Assembly (NCBI RefSeq): GCF_017565405.1
Contig: NZ_JAGEKR010000022.1
Coordinates: forward strand, 1-64,000
DNA from: Allobranchiibius sp. CTAmp26
GTDB lineage: Bacteria > Actinomycetota > Actinomycetes > Actinomycetales > Dermatophilaceae
Direction: 5' to 3'
DNA length: 64,000 nt
Made by a program: the position numbers and the translations under genes. Positions 7,702 to 15,013 of the stretch are shown here, one piece after another; position 1 is the stretch's first letter; each line of letters starts with the position of its first letter. The notes under the pieces were generated by a model. The model made no database searches. It was not told where the DNA came from and saw nothing but the letters and a program-made list of their open reading frames with translations.

Positions 7702-8622
7702 TCATCGAATGAAGCGGTGGATGGCCTCGTTGGCGTGGTCCTGAAACGACGGGTTGGCCAGGTCCGGGAGGAAGTCTGCTTGGTTGACCATGGGACCTAT
7801 GAGGGTGTTGGCCGCGCTGGCGTAGAACGTCCCGCTGGACAAAGTCGGGTCGGTGACGCCGTCGACCAGTCGCTTCGCTCCCACGTCGAGTTTGTGGGCG
7901 AGACCCAGGGTGGGCATGACGTACTTGGCCGCGATACGCATCGGCAAGGGGAGGTCACTGGCTGCTCGGGTGCCAGTGGTGTTGCCGGGGCTCACGGTGA
8001 CGAAGCGGCGATCGGGGTATTGGCGGGCCAGGTAGGCCATCCATAACGCGCCGATGTACTTGGCCTGCCCGAAAGCCAGATTGAAGTCAGGTTTCATGCC
8101 GGCGAAGTAGCTGCCGTCGATGGCAGTGGCGAGCTCGTCAGCTGAGGTTGACACGAATGACGGCCCCTTCATCCGTAACTTCGGGACCCCTCTCATTGCC
8201 TCACTTCCGGCGAAGAGCGCAACCTCGCCGAGCCGATGCTCGGCCAGAAGGCGTTCGAGGAGGACGACGTGGCCGAGGACGTTCGTCGCGAACACGGTGG
8301 TGACCCCACCAGCTGTCAGTTCCATCGACTGCGGGCCGATAACGCCAGCGTTCATGACCAGTGCGTCGACTGATCCGTCGATGCCCGCAAGGCCGGCGCG
8401 CACCGAATCCAGATCGGCGACGTCCATCAGAACGATGTCGAAGATGCGCCGGTCGCTAACGGCTTCAAGCTCGGCCTTCGCCGCTGTCGCCCGATCTTCG
8501 TTTCGGCACGCCAAGTAGATGCGCGCCATCTCGGGACGCAGCGCCAGTTGCCGAGCCACCTCCTTCCCGATCCCGGCATTGGCGCCAGTGATCAGGGCTG
8601 TCTTTTCTGGGAGTGCGCTCAT
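7702..8622 (-). CDS. Short-chain dehydrogenase-like protein with Phe at the catalytic Tyr position
   Basis: A 306-residue classical SDR by fold: cofactor loop TGANAGIGKE (residues 12-21), NAG (91-93), and a Ser in FAGSEA (140). At the position of the YxxxK catalytic pair it reads FGQAK (184-188), so the tyrosine general acid is replaced by phenylalanine while Lys188 is kept. It may be catalytically impaired or act on an unusual substrate. Divergent from a TetR gene, with an SDR pseudogene and two operator-like repeats in between; regulation by that TetR is inferred. Confidence 0.85.
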   Translation of the reverse strand: MSALPEKTALITGANAGIGKEVARQLALRPEMARIYLACRNEDRATAAKAELEAVSDRRIFDIVLMDVADLDSVRAGLAGIDGSVDALVMNAGVIGPQSMELTAGGVTTVFATNVLGHVVLLERLLAEHRLGEVALFAGSEAMRGVPKLRMKGPSFVSTSADELATAIDGSYFAGMKPDFNLAFGQAKYIGALWMAYLARQYPDRRFVTVSPGNTTGTRAASDLPLPMRIAAKYVMPTLGLAHKLDVGAKRLVDGVTDPTLSSGTFYASAANTLIGPMVNQADFLPDLANPSFQDHANEAIHRFIR

Positions 8623-8670
8623 TCGAAAATTCCTCTCTCTTTGCAGCGCGGGGAGGCTGTTAGCAAGGCC

Positions 8671-8960
8671 TCATTGGGCTGCCTTGGTGGCTGCGTTGCT
8701 TGGTCCGAGCACGGCGACATCGGCGTTGCTGATGCGGATGTCGACGTCGCCGCGCGTGGTGAGCGGGAGCGCCGCACCCCTATAACTGCCCTCGATCTCG
8801 GCGACCACGCCCTTGGTTGGCCGTTCGTCTCGAGCGACCACCAGCAGATGAGCGCGATGGGCAACGAGGGCAACGACCGCAGACCTCTCGAGGCCGCTCG
8901 GCGAGCCCGTGACCAGTGCAGATTGCCGCGTCGATATGCCATTCGTCGCCTTGCCCTCGC
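8671..8960 (-). pseudogene. Degraded short-chain dehydrogenase
   Basis: Reading the minus strand from about 8960 gives an uninterrupted frame with SALVTGSPSGLERSAVVAL, then HLLVVARDERPTKGVVAEIEG, AALPL, ISNADVAVLGPS, NAATKAAQ and a TGA at 8671-8673. This is the Rossmann N-terminus of an SDR joined directly to fragments resembling the NNA and S/T-K active-site regions, so most of the middle and the C-terminus are gone. No start codon lies upstream in frame. It sits between the intact SDR gene and the TetR gene. Confidence 0.7.
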
Positions 8961-8966
8961 TTACGT

Positions 8967-8988
8967 GAACTGAGTTGTGCGACTCACT
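8967..8988. promoter_or_regulatory. Operator-like inverted repeat, distal
   Basis: TGAGT (8971-8975), six bases, ACTCA (8982-8986). It resembles the half-sites of the longer palindrome at 9000-9023, so it may be a second binding site of the adjacent TetR repressor. Confidence 0.4.
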
Positions 8989-8999
8989 ATGGCCAGATA

Positions 9000-9023
9000 A
9001 AACTGGGTTGTCAAACTCAGTTT
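9000..9023. promoter_or_regulatory. Probable TetR operator
   Basis: AAACTGGGTT, three bases, AAACTCAGTTT: an imperfect 24-bp palindrome in the promoter of the TetR gene, four bases upstream of its -10-like box TAATGT (9028-9033). Autoregulation is the usual arrangement. Confidence 0.6.
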
Positions 9024-9027
9024 CTGA

Positions 9028-9033
9028 TAATGT
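9028..9033 (+). promoter_or_regulatory. TANNNT -10 box of leaderless TetR gene
   Basis: TAATGT ends 6 nt before the ATG at 9040; no ribosome binding site is present. Confidence 0.5.
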
Positions 9034-9039
9034 GAGCCC

Positions 9040-9672
9040 ATGAGGGACGAGACAATCGATCGACCTAGGCTGACCCCCCGAGGGGCACGCACCCGGGCGC
9101 GGATCGTGGAGGCCGCTGCAGCGCTAGTCCACGCGCGCGGGGTAGTGGGCACGACCTTGGAAGACGTCAAGGTGGCAGCTGAAGTCAGCGGTTCTCAGAT
9201 GTACCACTACTTCCCCGACAAGGACGAGCTCCTGCAGGCGGTCATCGCCTATCAAGCCGATGCCATCGTCAGTCGCAACCGGCACGCGCTCAGTGGCGTG
9301 CACGGGGTCGAGGCCTGGCGGGACATGGTGATCAGCGCCGCGAAGAGAACCAAGGCAAAGGGAGGCTGCCAACTGGGCTCGCTCGTCGGTCAACTCGCGG
9401 AGACCGACCCCGAGGCGCGGGCGCTCATCGCAGGAGGGTTCGATCAGTGGTCGGCCACGATCGCGGATGGGCTCAGATCCCTTCATGCCGACGGAAAGCT
9501 GCAGCCCGGCATCGACCCGGACGACCTCGCGACCACTCTTCTCGCCACTCTCGAAGGAGGACTCTTACTGGCCCAGGCAACGGGATCTATCGGCCCGTTC
9601 GAGACTGCGATCGACACCCTTCTCACCCTTGCTATCCCAGGCTCGAACCCTTCTTCCGGGCCCGACGAGTAG
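9040..9672 (+). CDS. TetR-family transcriptional regulator
   Basis: A 210-residue TetR protein. The helix-turn-helix lies at about residues 13-60 (RTRARIVEAAAALVHARG, then TTLEDVKVAAEVSGSQMYHYFPDKDEL). The C-terminal domain contains KGGCQLGSLVGQLAE, a feature of the group often found next to SDR genes. It is divergently oriented from the SDR gene at 7702-8622, and the palindrome at 9000-9023 is its likely operator. Ligand unknown. Confidence 0.88.
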   Translation: MRDETIDRPRLTPRGARTRARIVEAAAALVHARGVVGTTLEDVKVAAEVSGSQMYHYFPDKDELLQAVIAYQADAIVSRNRHALSGVHGVEAWRDMVISAAKRTKAKGGCQLGSLVGQLAETDPEARALIAGGFDQWSATIADGLRSLHADGKLQPGIDPDDLATTLLATLEGGLLLAQATGSIGPFETAIDTLLTLAIPGSNPSSGPDE

Positions 9673-9675
9673 CCC

Positions 9676-9840
9676 GCTAGCAACGTTCCAATCGTGAGTC
9701 GTGCTGGAACGGCCCACACCGAACAGGTCGGCGACCTCGGCCGTGCTGTATTCACCGCTTTGCAGCAGGGGGACCAGGTGTCTTCCTCGGCGGCCAGGTC
9801 AGTTTGGGCTGCTTGCCGCTCGGTGACCCGTGGCCTTGGC
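9676..9840 (-). pseudogene. Serine recombinase (resolvase/invertase) C-terminal remnant
   Basis: The minus strand reads GKQPKLT in one frame and then, after a frameshift near the middle, HLVPLLQSGEYSTAEVADLF followed by GVGRSS. That is the C-terminal Hin-type helix-turn-helix of resolvases and invertases (normally G-R-x-P-K-L-T ... Y-S-x-A-E-V-A-x-L-F-G-V-x-R-S-T). The catalytic domain is absent. It marks past mobile-element activity in this accessory segment. Confidence 0.7.
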
Positions 9841-9895
9841 GAGTTTCCGTAGGAATTCACATCGGCTTGTCGGCGAGCCCACTAGATCCGGGGCG

Positions 9896-10429
9896 TCACA
9901 CCCTCGCGGGCCACCTGTGCTGCATCCAGTCGGTCCACGACGGAAACCCGGTCGGCGGCGAATCAATCGGCTCGGTGCCGTCCAGTTCGCCTTGTGACGG
10001 GACGTCGAACAGACCCGCCCACCCAGCCAGGTCCTCGTCGGACATCGGCCAGGTCCAGTGAGGTTCGGCGGCAAGCCGGATGTCGTGGCGTCGTCGCTGC
10101 TCCTCCAAGGTGATCGATGCGTACCACATGATCACCGATGCGCCCGCTTGCTCGCCGGCGTCGCGCAGAGCCGATCGTTCGTCGCGGCTCCATAGGCCGA
10201 AGTCGAGCGCAACGTTGGTGCCGAGCGTCAGGGCGCGGAGCGCTATCGCGATCAGTCGGCCTTCGACGACACCGCTAGCCGACGACGGATTCTCCTCGCC
10301 ATAGAGCGCCTTCATCCACTCGTCTTTGGTCAGCCGGAGCGCGCGATGCTCAACCTCGAAGCTGCGTGCCGCGGTCGTCTTTCCGCACCCCGGCATCCCA
10401 ATCGTCAAGAACAGGATGGGTCTCGTCAT
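9896..10429 (-). CDS. AAA_33-type P-loop kinase-like protein
   Basis: A 177-residue protein with Walker A GMPGCGKTT at residues 11-19, LTKDEWMKAL after the second strand, and a helical lid with RRR (about residues 110-115), as in zeta-toxin/AAA_33 kinases. Similar proteins phosphorylate small metabolites or antibiotics, but no specific substrate can be assigned. It is followed (same strand, about 100 nt upstream on the map) by a GrpB family gene. Confidence 0.75.
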   Translation of the reverse strand: MTRPILFLTIGMPGCGKTTAARSFEVEHRALRLTKDEWMKALYGEENPSSASGVVEGRLIAIALRALTLGTNVALDFGLWSRDERSALRDAGEQAGASVIMWYASITLEEQRRRHDIRLAAEPHWTWPMSDEDLAGWAGLFDVPSQGELDGTEPIDSPPTGFPSWTDWMQHRWPARV

Positions 10430-10534
10430 GATCGTCGATCGTCACACGCAGGACTTCGGCGGCGCGACACGATATTGCAACCGATGGGTCACCTCGAGCG
10501 TGCGGGGGTGCCTTCGGGTGATGTCTCGTATCGA

Positions 10535-11140
10535 TCACAGCAGACCGGCAGCTCGAAATGCGCGGTCGTAAATCGCGCGTACAACCAGCTGTTTCCTGGC
10601 GTTGTACTCCATCACGTGCTCTCCAGCCGCATTGGACCCTGCGGCCGCGGCCACCTTGGCGGCGCTGTAGAGCGCCCGGTCCTGCGGGTGCTGACGCAGC
10701 CAATCTCGAAAGATCCGGTGCCGCACCGGCTCGGGGCTCTCTGGACCGAACACATGCACATTGCAACGTGGGACTTCAAACACCACCACCCGGTGCTCGT
10801 ACCACCACGGCTCTCGAATCACCAGATCGAAACCGGCAGCCTCCAACGGAGGCAGCCATGTCCCTTCATCTGCCGGCACAGCCACTGTGAGGTCGATATC
10901 GATCACCGGTTTCGCAGCCAAGCCGGGCACGGACGTAGACCCGATGTGCTCGATGATCAACGCCCGCGTGCCGAGAGCGTCCGCAATCTGTCGTGCCAGC
11001 CAGGTGAAGTCATCTGGCCAGCGCGGATCGAACTCGACCACCGCAATACCCGTTCGGGGCCCTCGCCCCTCCACCCACGAACTGTTTCCCGGCGGCGCAG
11101 GTGCATCGTGGTGCCTGGTGATCTCGGCTGGAGTGGGCAT
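10535..11140 (-). CDS. GrpB family (UPF0157) nucleotidyltransferase-fold protein
   Basis: About 201 residues from the ATG at 11140, preceded by GAGGAA at a good distance; the frame stays open to 11233. The GrpB signature IEHIGSTSVPGLAAKPVIDI lies at about residues 60-80, followed by FEVPRCNVHVF and a C-terminal helical end. Members have a polymerase-beta-like fold; several are fused to or neighbour CoaE, but the biochemical role is not settled. Possibly in one transcript with the P-loop kinase gene next to it. Confidence 0.85.
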   Translation of the reverse strand: MPTPAEITRHHDAPAPPGNSSWVEGRGPRTGIAVVEFDPRWPDDFTWLARQIADALGTRALIIEHIGSTSVPGLAAKPVIDIDLTVAVPADEGTWLPPLEAAGFDLVIREPWWYEHRVVVFEVPRCNVHVFGPESPEPVRHRIFRDWLRQHPQDRALYSAAKVAAAAGSNAAGEHVMEYNARKQLVVRAIYDRAFRAAGLL

Positions 11141-11386
11141 CACACCACGGTTCCTCAGAGCGAACTGCAAACGGTGGCGCTGCCGATGGGACAACGGGCA
11201 CGCTCCGCGGTTCGACGATGAGAAACGCAACACCCGCCCGCCTGGGCGTCCCGGGAGAGGGGTACCTCATGGCACGCCGGTCTTATACGGACGCGATCAC
11301 GACGCGACGTTTTGCGTGCCGCGGCTTCCCGGAACACGGTCCGCACAGCCGCACACCCGAATTCGCGGGGTGACCTCGTGGCAGCG

Positions 11387-12784
11387 TCAGCCGACGACGG
11401 AGTCTGCCGGAAGCCAGTTGTCCGGGCCGGCCGAGCCGGCCACGTACTCCTCCAGCGGCACGCGGTCCTTGGCCCATGCCTTGAGGACGGGATCCATGAT
11501 GTGCCAGCCCAGTTCGGCCGCATCAGCGCGCAAGGACAGCAGCGGGTTGCCGTCGAGGATGTCGCGCAGCACCTCGCCGTACGCCTCCATCCGAGCGGCG
11601 GCGAGATCGGCCTCGAGGACTTTCTGCTCCAAGCCGAGCGGGTCGCCCTCGGCATTCATGGTGAGCTCCAGCGACACGGAGCCGGGCTTGAAGTTGACCA
11701 CGAGCTTGTCTGCCTTCGCGTCGCCGGTGAACCCACCGGGCACGTGGTCGACCGGTCGGAAGTAGCACACGATCTGCTTGCGCGCCGCGCCGAGCGCCTT
11801 GCCGCTGCGCAACGTGATCGGCACACCGGACCACCGGCTGTTGCGCACCTCGAGCTTGACCTGCGCCAGCGTCTCGGTGCCGTTCTTGGGGTCGACGCCG
11901 TCCTCGTCGACGTACGACGGGATCTTCTTGCCGTCCAGCGTGCCGGCGGTGTACCGCGCCCGCCGCGACGCCCGCTTGGGTGAGTCCTGCCACAGGTGGG
12001 TCGCGCGTAACACCTGCGCCTTGAGGTCGGCCAGTTCCTGCGGGTGCAGGTCGGCGATCGGCTCCATCGCGAAGATGGACATCACCTGCAGCAGGTGACT
12101 CTGCAGCATGTCCCGTAGCGCGCCGGCGGTGTCGTAGTAGCCCGCACGACCCTCCAGGGCCAGCGCCTCGTCGTAGAGGATCTCGACCCGCTCGATGTGC
12201 TCCGAGCTCCAGACGGGGGCCATCACCCGGTTGGCGAACCGCAGGCCGATCAGGTTGAGCACGGTCGCGATACCCATGAAGTGGTCGATGCGGAAGACCT
12301 GGTCCTCCGGGACCACCCGGTGCAGCTGGGCATTGAGCTCGCGCGCGCTCGCCTCGTCCTCGCCGAACGGCTTCTCCAGCGCCAGCCGCAGATCCGTGGG
12401 CACGTCCAGCTTCTCCAGCAGCGCGCAGATCTTGATCGTCACGGCCGGCGGCAGCGCGAAGTAGATGACGACCGGACCCTCCGAGCACTGCTCCAGCAGC
12501 CACTTGAGGTGATCGCCCTGGGTCGCGTCGGCGGTCAGCCAGCGAGCGGACTTCACGATCTGATCGGTACGCCGCTTGGCGACCTTGGTCTCCGCGAACG
12601 ACTCCCGGATGCGGCGGTGCCATTCGGCGTCGTCCAGTCCGGTGCGGCCGACGCCGAACAGTTCGACCTTCCGGTCCGGTTCGATGTGCAGCAGGCTGCC
12701 GAGGCCCGGCAGCAGGAGGCGCTGAGTCAGGTCGCCGCTGGCGCCGAGGATGAGCAGGGTGACAGGAGCGTCCGTGTTCGCCAT
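11387..12784 (-). CDS. Glucose-6-phosphate dehydrogenase-like protein (divergent paralogue)
   Basis: A 465-residue protein from the ATG at 12784. It shows the G6PDH dinucleotide loop GASGDLTQR (residues 14-22), EKPFG (137-141) and RIDH (165-168) with the catalytic histidine. However, the canonical HYLGKE reads HFMGIA, and the RKL after GASGDL reads RLL, so two lysines that bind the sugar phosphate in studied enzymes are missing. It is not in a tkt-tal-zwf-opcA cluster. Likely a sugar-phosphate or sugar dehydrogenase of the actinobacterial paralogue group rather than the main oxidative pentose phosphate enzyme. Confidence 0.75.
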   Translation of the reverse strand: MANTDAPVTLLILGASGDLTQRLLLPGLGSLLHIEPDRKVELFGVGRTGLDDAEWHRRIRESFAETKVAKRRTDQIVKSARWLTADATQGDHLKWLLEQCSEGPVVIYFALPPAVTIKICALLEKLDVPTDLRLALEKPFGEDEASARELNAQLHRVVPEDQVFRIDHFMGIATVLNLIGLRFANRVMAPVWSSEHIERVEILYDEALALEGRAGYYDTAGALRDMLQSHLLQVMSIFAMEPIADLHPQELADLKAQVLRATHLWQDSPKRASRRARYTAGTLDGKKIPSYVDEDGVDPKNGTETLAQVKLEVRNSRWSGVPITLRSGKALGAARKQIVCYFRPVDHVPGGFTGDAKADKLVVNFKPGSVSLELTMNAEGDPLGLEQKVLEADLAAARMEAYGEVLRDILDGNPLLSLRADAAELGWHIMDPVLKAWAKDRVPLEEYVAGSAGPDNWLPADSVVG

Positions 12785-12868
12785 GCCGTCAGCATTCCAC
12801 GCAACGCGGCTCCGCACGCGTGAGGCGCCGCGAACCCGGACGAACCGCCATACGCCGGGCTGTGGCGC

Positions 12869-13684
12869 TCAGCCCACGACGGACGAGAGCTGACGCTCTC
12901 CGACCCGCGCGGTGGTCTCGCGGATCACGCTCGCGACCAGCTCGGGGTGATCGACCATCGGCACGTGACCGCAGTCCGGAAGCGGCACATGGGTGACGCT
13001 GGGCAGCTTCCGTGCGGCCCGAGTGGCCTGCCGCGGGAGCAGCAACCGGTCCTTCTCGCCCCAGGCGATGGTGCTCGGCACGAGCGGCATCTGCTTGTAC
13101 GACAACGTGATTCCCCGCACGAAGCAGGGCCAGAACCCTCGCGCGCGCCGCAGGTTGTAGGTGTCGGCGATCGCCTCTTCAGTGGTGAGGTGCTCGGGGT
13201 GCACGTAGAGCGACCGCATCGAGATCGCGCGCAGTCGCTGGTTGCCGCAGACCGCCTTGATCATCGGTCCGGGGGCATAGGAGGACACCTTGAGCGCGAG
13301 CAGGTTGGCCGCGAGCAGGCCGAGCTCGGCCTTGGACCAGAACCCCGCGGGCGAGAACGCCGAGCAGCTCTGCACGGTGCCGCGAGCGGCCAGCTCCAGC
13401 GCCAGGATGCCGCCGAGCGAATTGCCCGCGACGTGCGGCTGGGTCACCTGCAGGTCGCGCAGCAACTCCTCGACCTGCTCGGCGTAGCTGGCGATCGTGT
13501 AACCGGCGGGCTTGTCCGGCGCCGGCGACCTGCCGTGACCGGGCAGGTCGATGCTGATCACATCGAAGTCGCGCGCCAGCAGCTCGGGCACCCGATTCCA
13601 GGCCTCTCGGCGATGGCCGATGCCATGGATCAGCACGATCGGTTCACCGGAACCGGTCCGCGAATACGAGATGGTGCTGGTCAT
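12869..13684 (-). CDS. Alpha/beta hydrolase
   Basis: A 271-residue alpha/beta-hydrolase. It has the oxyanion motif HGIGHRREAW (about 18-27), DLPGHGRS, nucleophile elbow GNSLGG (serine near residue 92), an acid in WGEKDRLLLP and histidine in DCGHVPMVDHP. The ATG at 13684 follows GAGGAG by 5 nt; the GTG 6 nt further upstream overlaps that site and is unlikely. Substrate unknown. It is divergent from the phosphofructokinase gene. Confidence 0.85.
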   Translation of the reverse strand: MTSTISYSRTGSGEPIVLIHGIGHRREAWNRVPELLARDFDVISIDLPGHGRSPAPDKPAGYTIASYAEQVEELLRDLQVTQPHVAGNSLGGILALELAARGTVQSCSAFSPAGFWSKAELGLLAANLLALKVSSYAPGPMIKAVCGNQRLRAISMRSLYVHPEHLTTEEAIADTYNLRRARGFWPCFVRGITLSYKQMPLVPSTIAWGEKDRLLLPRQATRAARKLPSVTHVPLPDCGHVPMVDHPELVASVIRETTARVGERQLSSVVG

Positions 13685-13828
13685 CGTCACTCCTCGTCAG
13701 GGGCTGTCAGCGTGACCTTACCTTGGAGTAACTTGCGGCGAAACGGTTTGGCGCGATCCGATGACCCTCGGGAGAACGGCGTGCCCCGACGGCGCGTCGC
13801 CCACCGCCCGTCCGAGTCTTCGTCAGAA

Positions 13829-14866
13829 ATGAGCAACGAGTCCGTGAGCATCGGCATCCTGACCAGCGGCGGCGACTGCCCCGGACTCAACGCGGTGATC
13901 CGCGGCGCCGTCATCAAGGGCGATCGGATCTACCAGGAGCGCTTCATCGGGATCCGGGACGGGTGGCGCGGCATCGTCGAGGACGACGTCGCCGACCTGC
14001 CGCGCCACGAGGTACGCGGGCTGTCCCGCCAAGGCGGCACCATCCTCGGCACCTCGCGTACGAACCCGTTCGAGCACGGCGGATCCGAGCGGGTCCGCGA
14101 GGTCATGCAACGGCACTCGATGGACGCGCTCATCGCGATCGGCGGCGAGGGCACGCTGACCGCCGCGCGGCGGCTGTCCGACGACGGCCTGCCGGTGGTC
14201 GGCGTCCCGAAGACCATCGACAACGACCTGTCCGCCACCGACTACACCTTCGGTTTCGACACCGCGGTAGCGATCGCGACCGAGTCCATCGACCGGTTGC
14301 GCACGACAGCGGAGTCGCATCACCGCTGCATGGTGGTCGAGGTGATGGGTCGTCACGTCGGCTGGATCGCACTGCACGCGGGCCTGGCCTCCGGCGCTCA
14401 CGCGGTGCTGGTGCCGGAGATCCCGGTCTCACTGGTGCAGGTGTGCCAGTGGGTGCGCAGTGCGCAGTCCCGCGGTCGCGCACCCGTCGTAGTGGTGGCC
14501 GAGGGATTCATCCCGGAGGGCGAGGAGCGCGCGACGGCGTCGCGCGGGCTGGACGCGTTCGGTCGGCCGCGTCTCGGTGGCATCGGAGAGACGCTCGCGC
14601 CGCTCATCGAGGAGCAGACCGGCATCGAGACGCGGACGGCGCGCCTCGGCCACCTGCAGCGCGGCGGGGTGCCGACGGCGTACGACCGGGTGCTCGCGAC
14701 CCGCTTCGGGGCCGCCGCGATCGACGCCGTCATCGAGAAGCGCTGGGGATCGATGGTGTCGCTGTCGGGGGAATCGATCGTGCACGTCGACCTGCATGCG
14801 GCGACCACCGTGCTGAAGACCGTTCCGCGCGAACGCTGGGACGAAGCCGCGATCCTTTTCGGCTGA
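13829..14866 (+). CDS. pfkA: 6-phosphofructokinase, ATP-type
   Basis: A 345-residue PfkA. Motifs: SGGDCPGLNAVIRG at 13-26, GGEGT (nucleotide site, about 106-110), PKTIDNDL (catalytic Asp) and MGRHVGWIA. At the position that distinguishes donors, the glycine of GGEGT predicts ATP rather than pyrophosphate, while Lys in PKTIDND is the PPi-type residue. This mixed pattern is known from Streptomyces and Amycolatopsis ATP-PFKs. It phosphorylates fructose 6-phosphate in glycolysis. The frame is open far upstream (to 12947), but those codons are the antisense of the hydrolase gene. Confidence 0.92.
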   Translation: MSNESVSIGILTSGGDCPGLNAVIRGAVIKGDRIYQERFIGIRDGWRGIVEDDVADLPRHEVRGLSRQGGTILGTSRTNPFEHGGSERVREVMQRHSMDALIAIGGEGTLTAARRLSDDGLPVVGVPKTIDNDLSATDYTFGFDTAVAIATESIDRLRTTAESHHRCMVVEVMGRHVGWIALHAGLASGAHAVLVPEIPVSLVQVCQWVRSAQSRGRAPVVVVAEGFIPEGEERATASRGLDAFGRPRLGGIGETLAPLIEEQTGIETRTARLGHLQRGGVPTAYDRVLATRFGAAAIDAVIEKRWGSMVSLSGESIVHVDLHAATTVLKTVPRERWDEAAILFG

Positions 14867-15013
14867 TTCACCGCAGAAGTTCCCGCCGCAAGGTAAATAA
14901 CCAGTCAATATTCTGTGAACCCGTTGCGGTGAGCGGGGAGCTGAGTCCAAGGTGAACCATCCTCTCGCGCCGGCTCAAACAGGGTCCGCGAGCATGTTTC
15001 CGGAAGGATCCAC

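Noticed and set aside
12947-13828. N-terminal extension of the phosphofructokinase frame
   Set aside because: It is the antisense of the alpha/beta hydrolase gene; PfkA homology starts at 13829.
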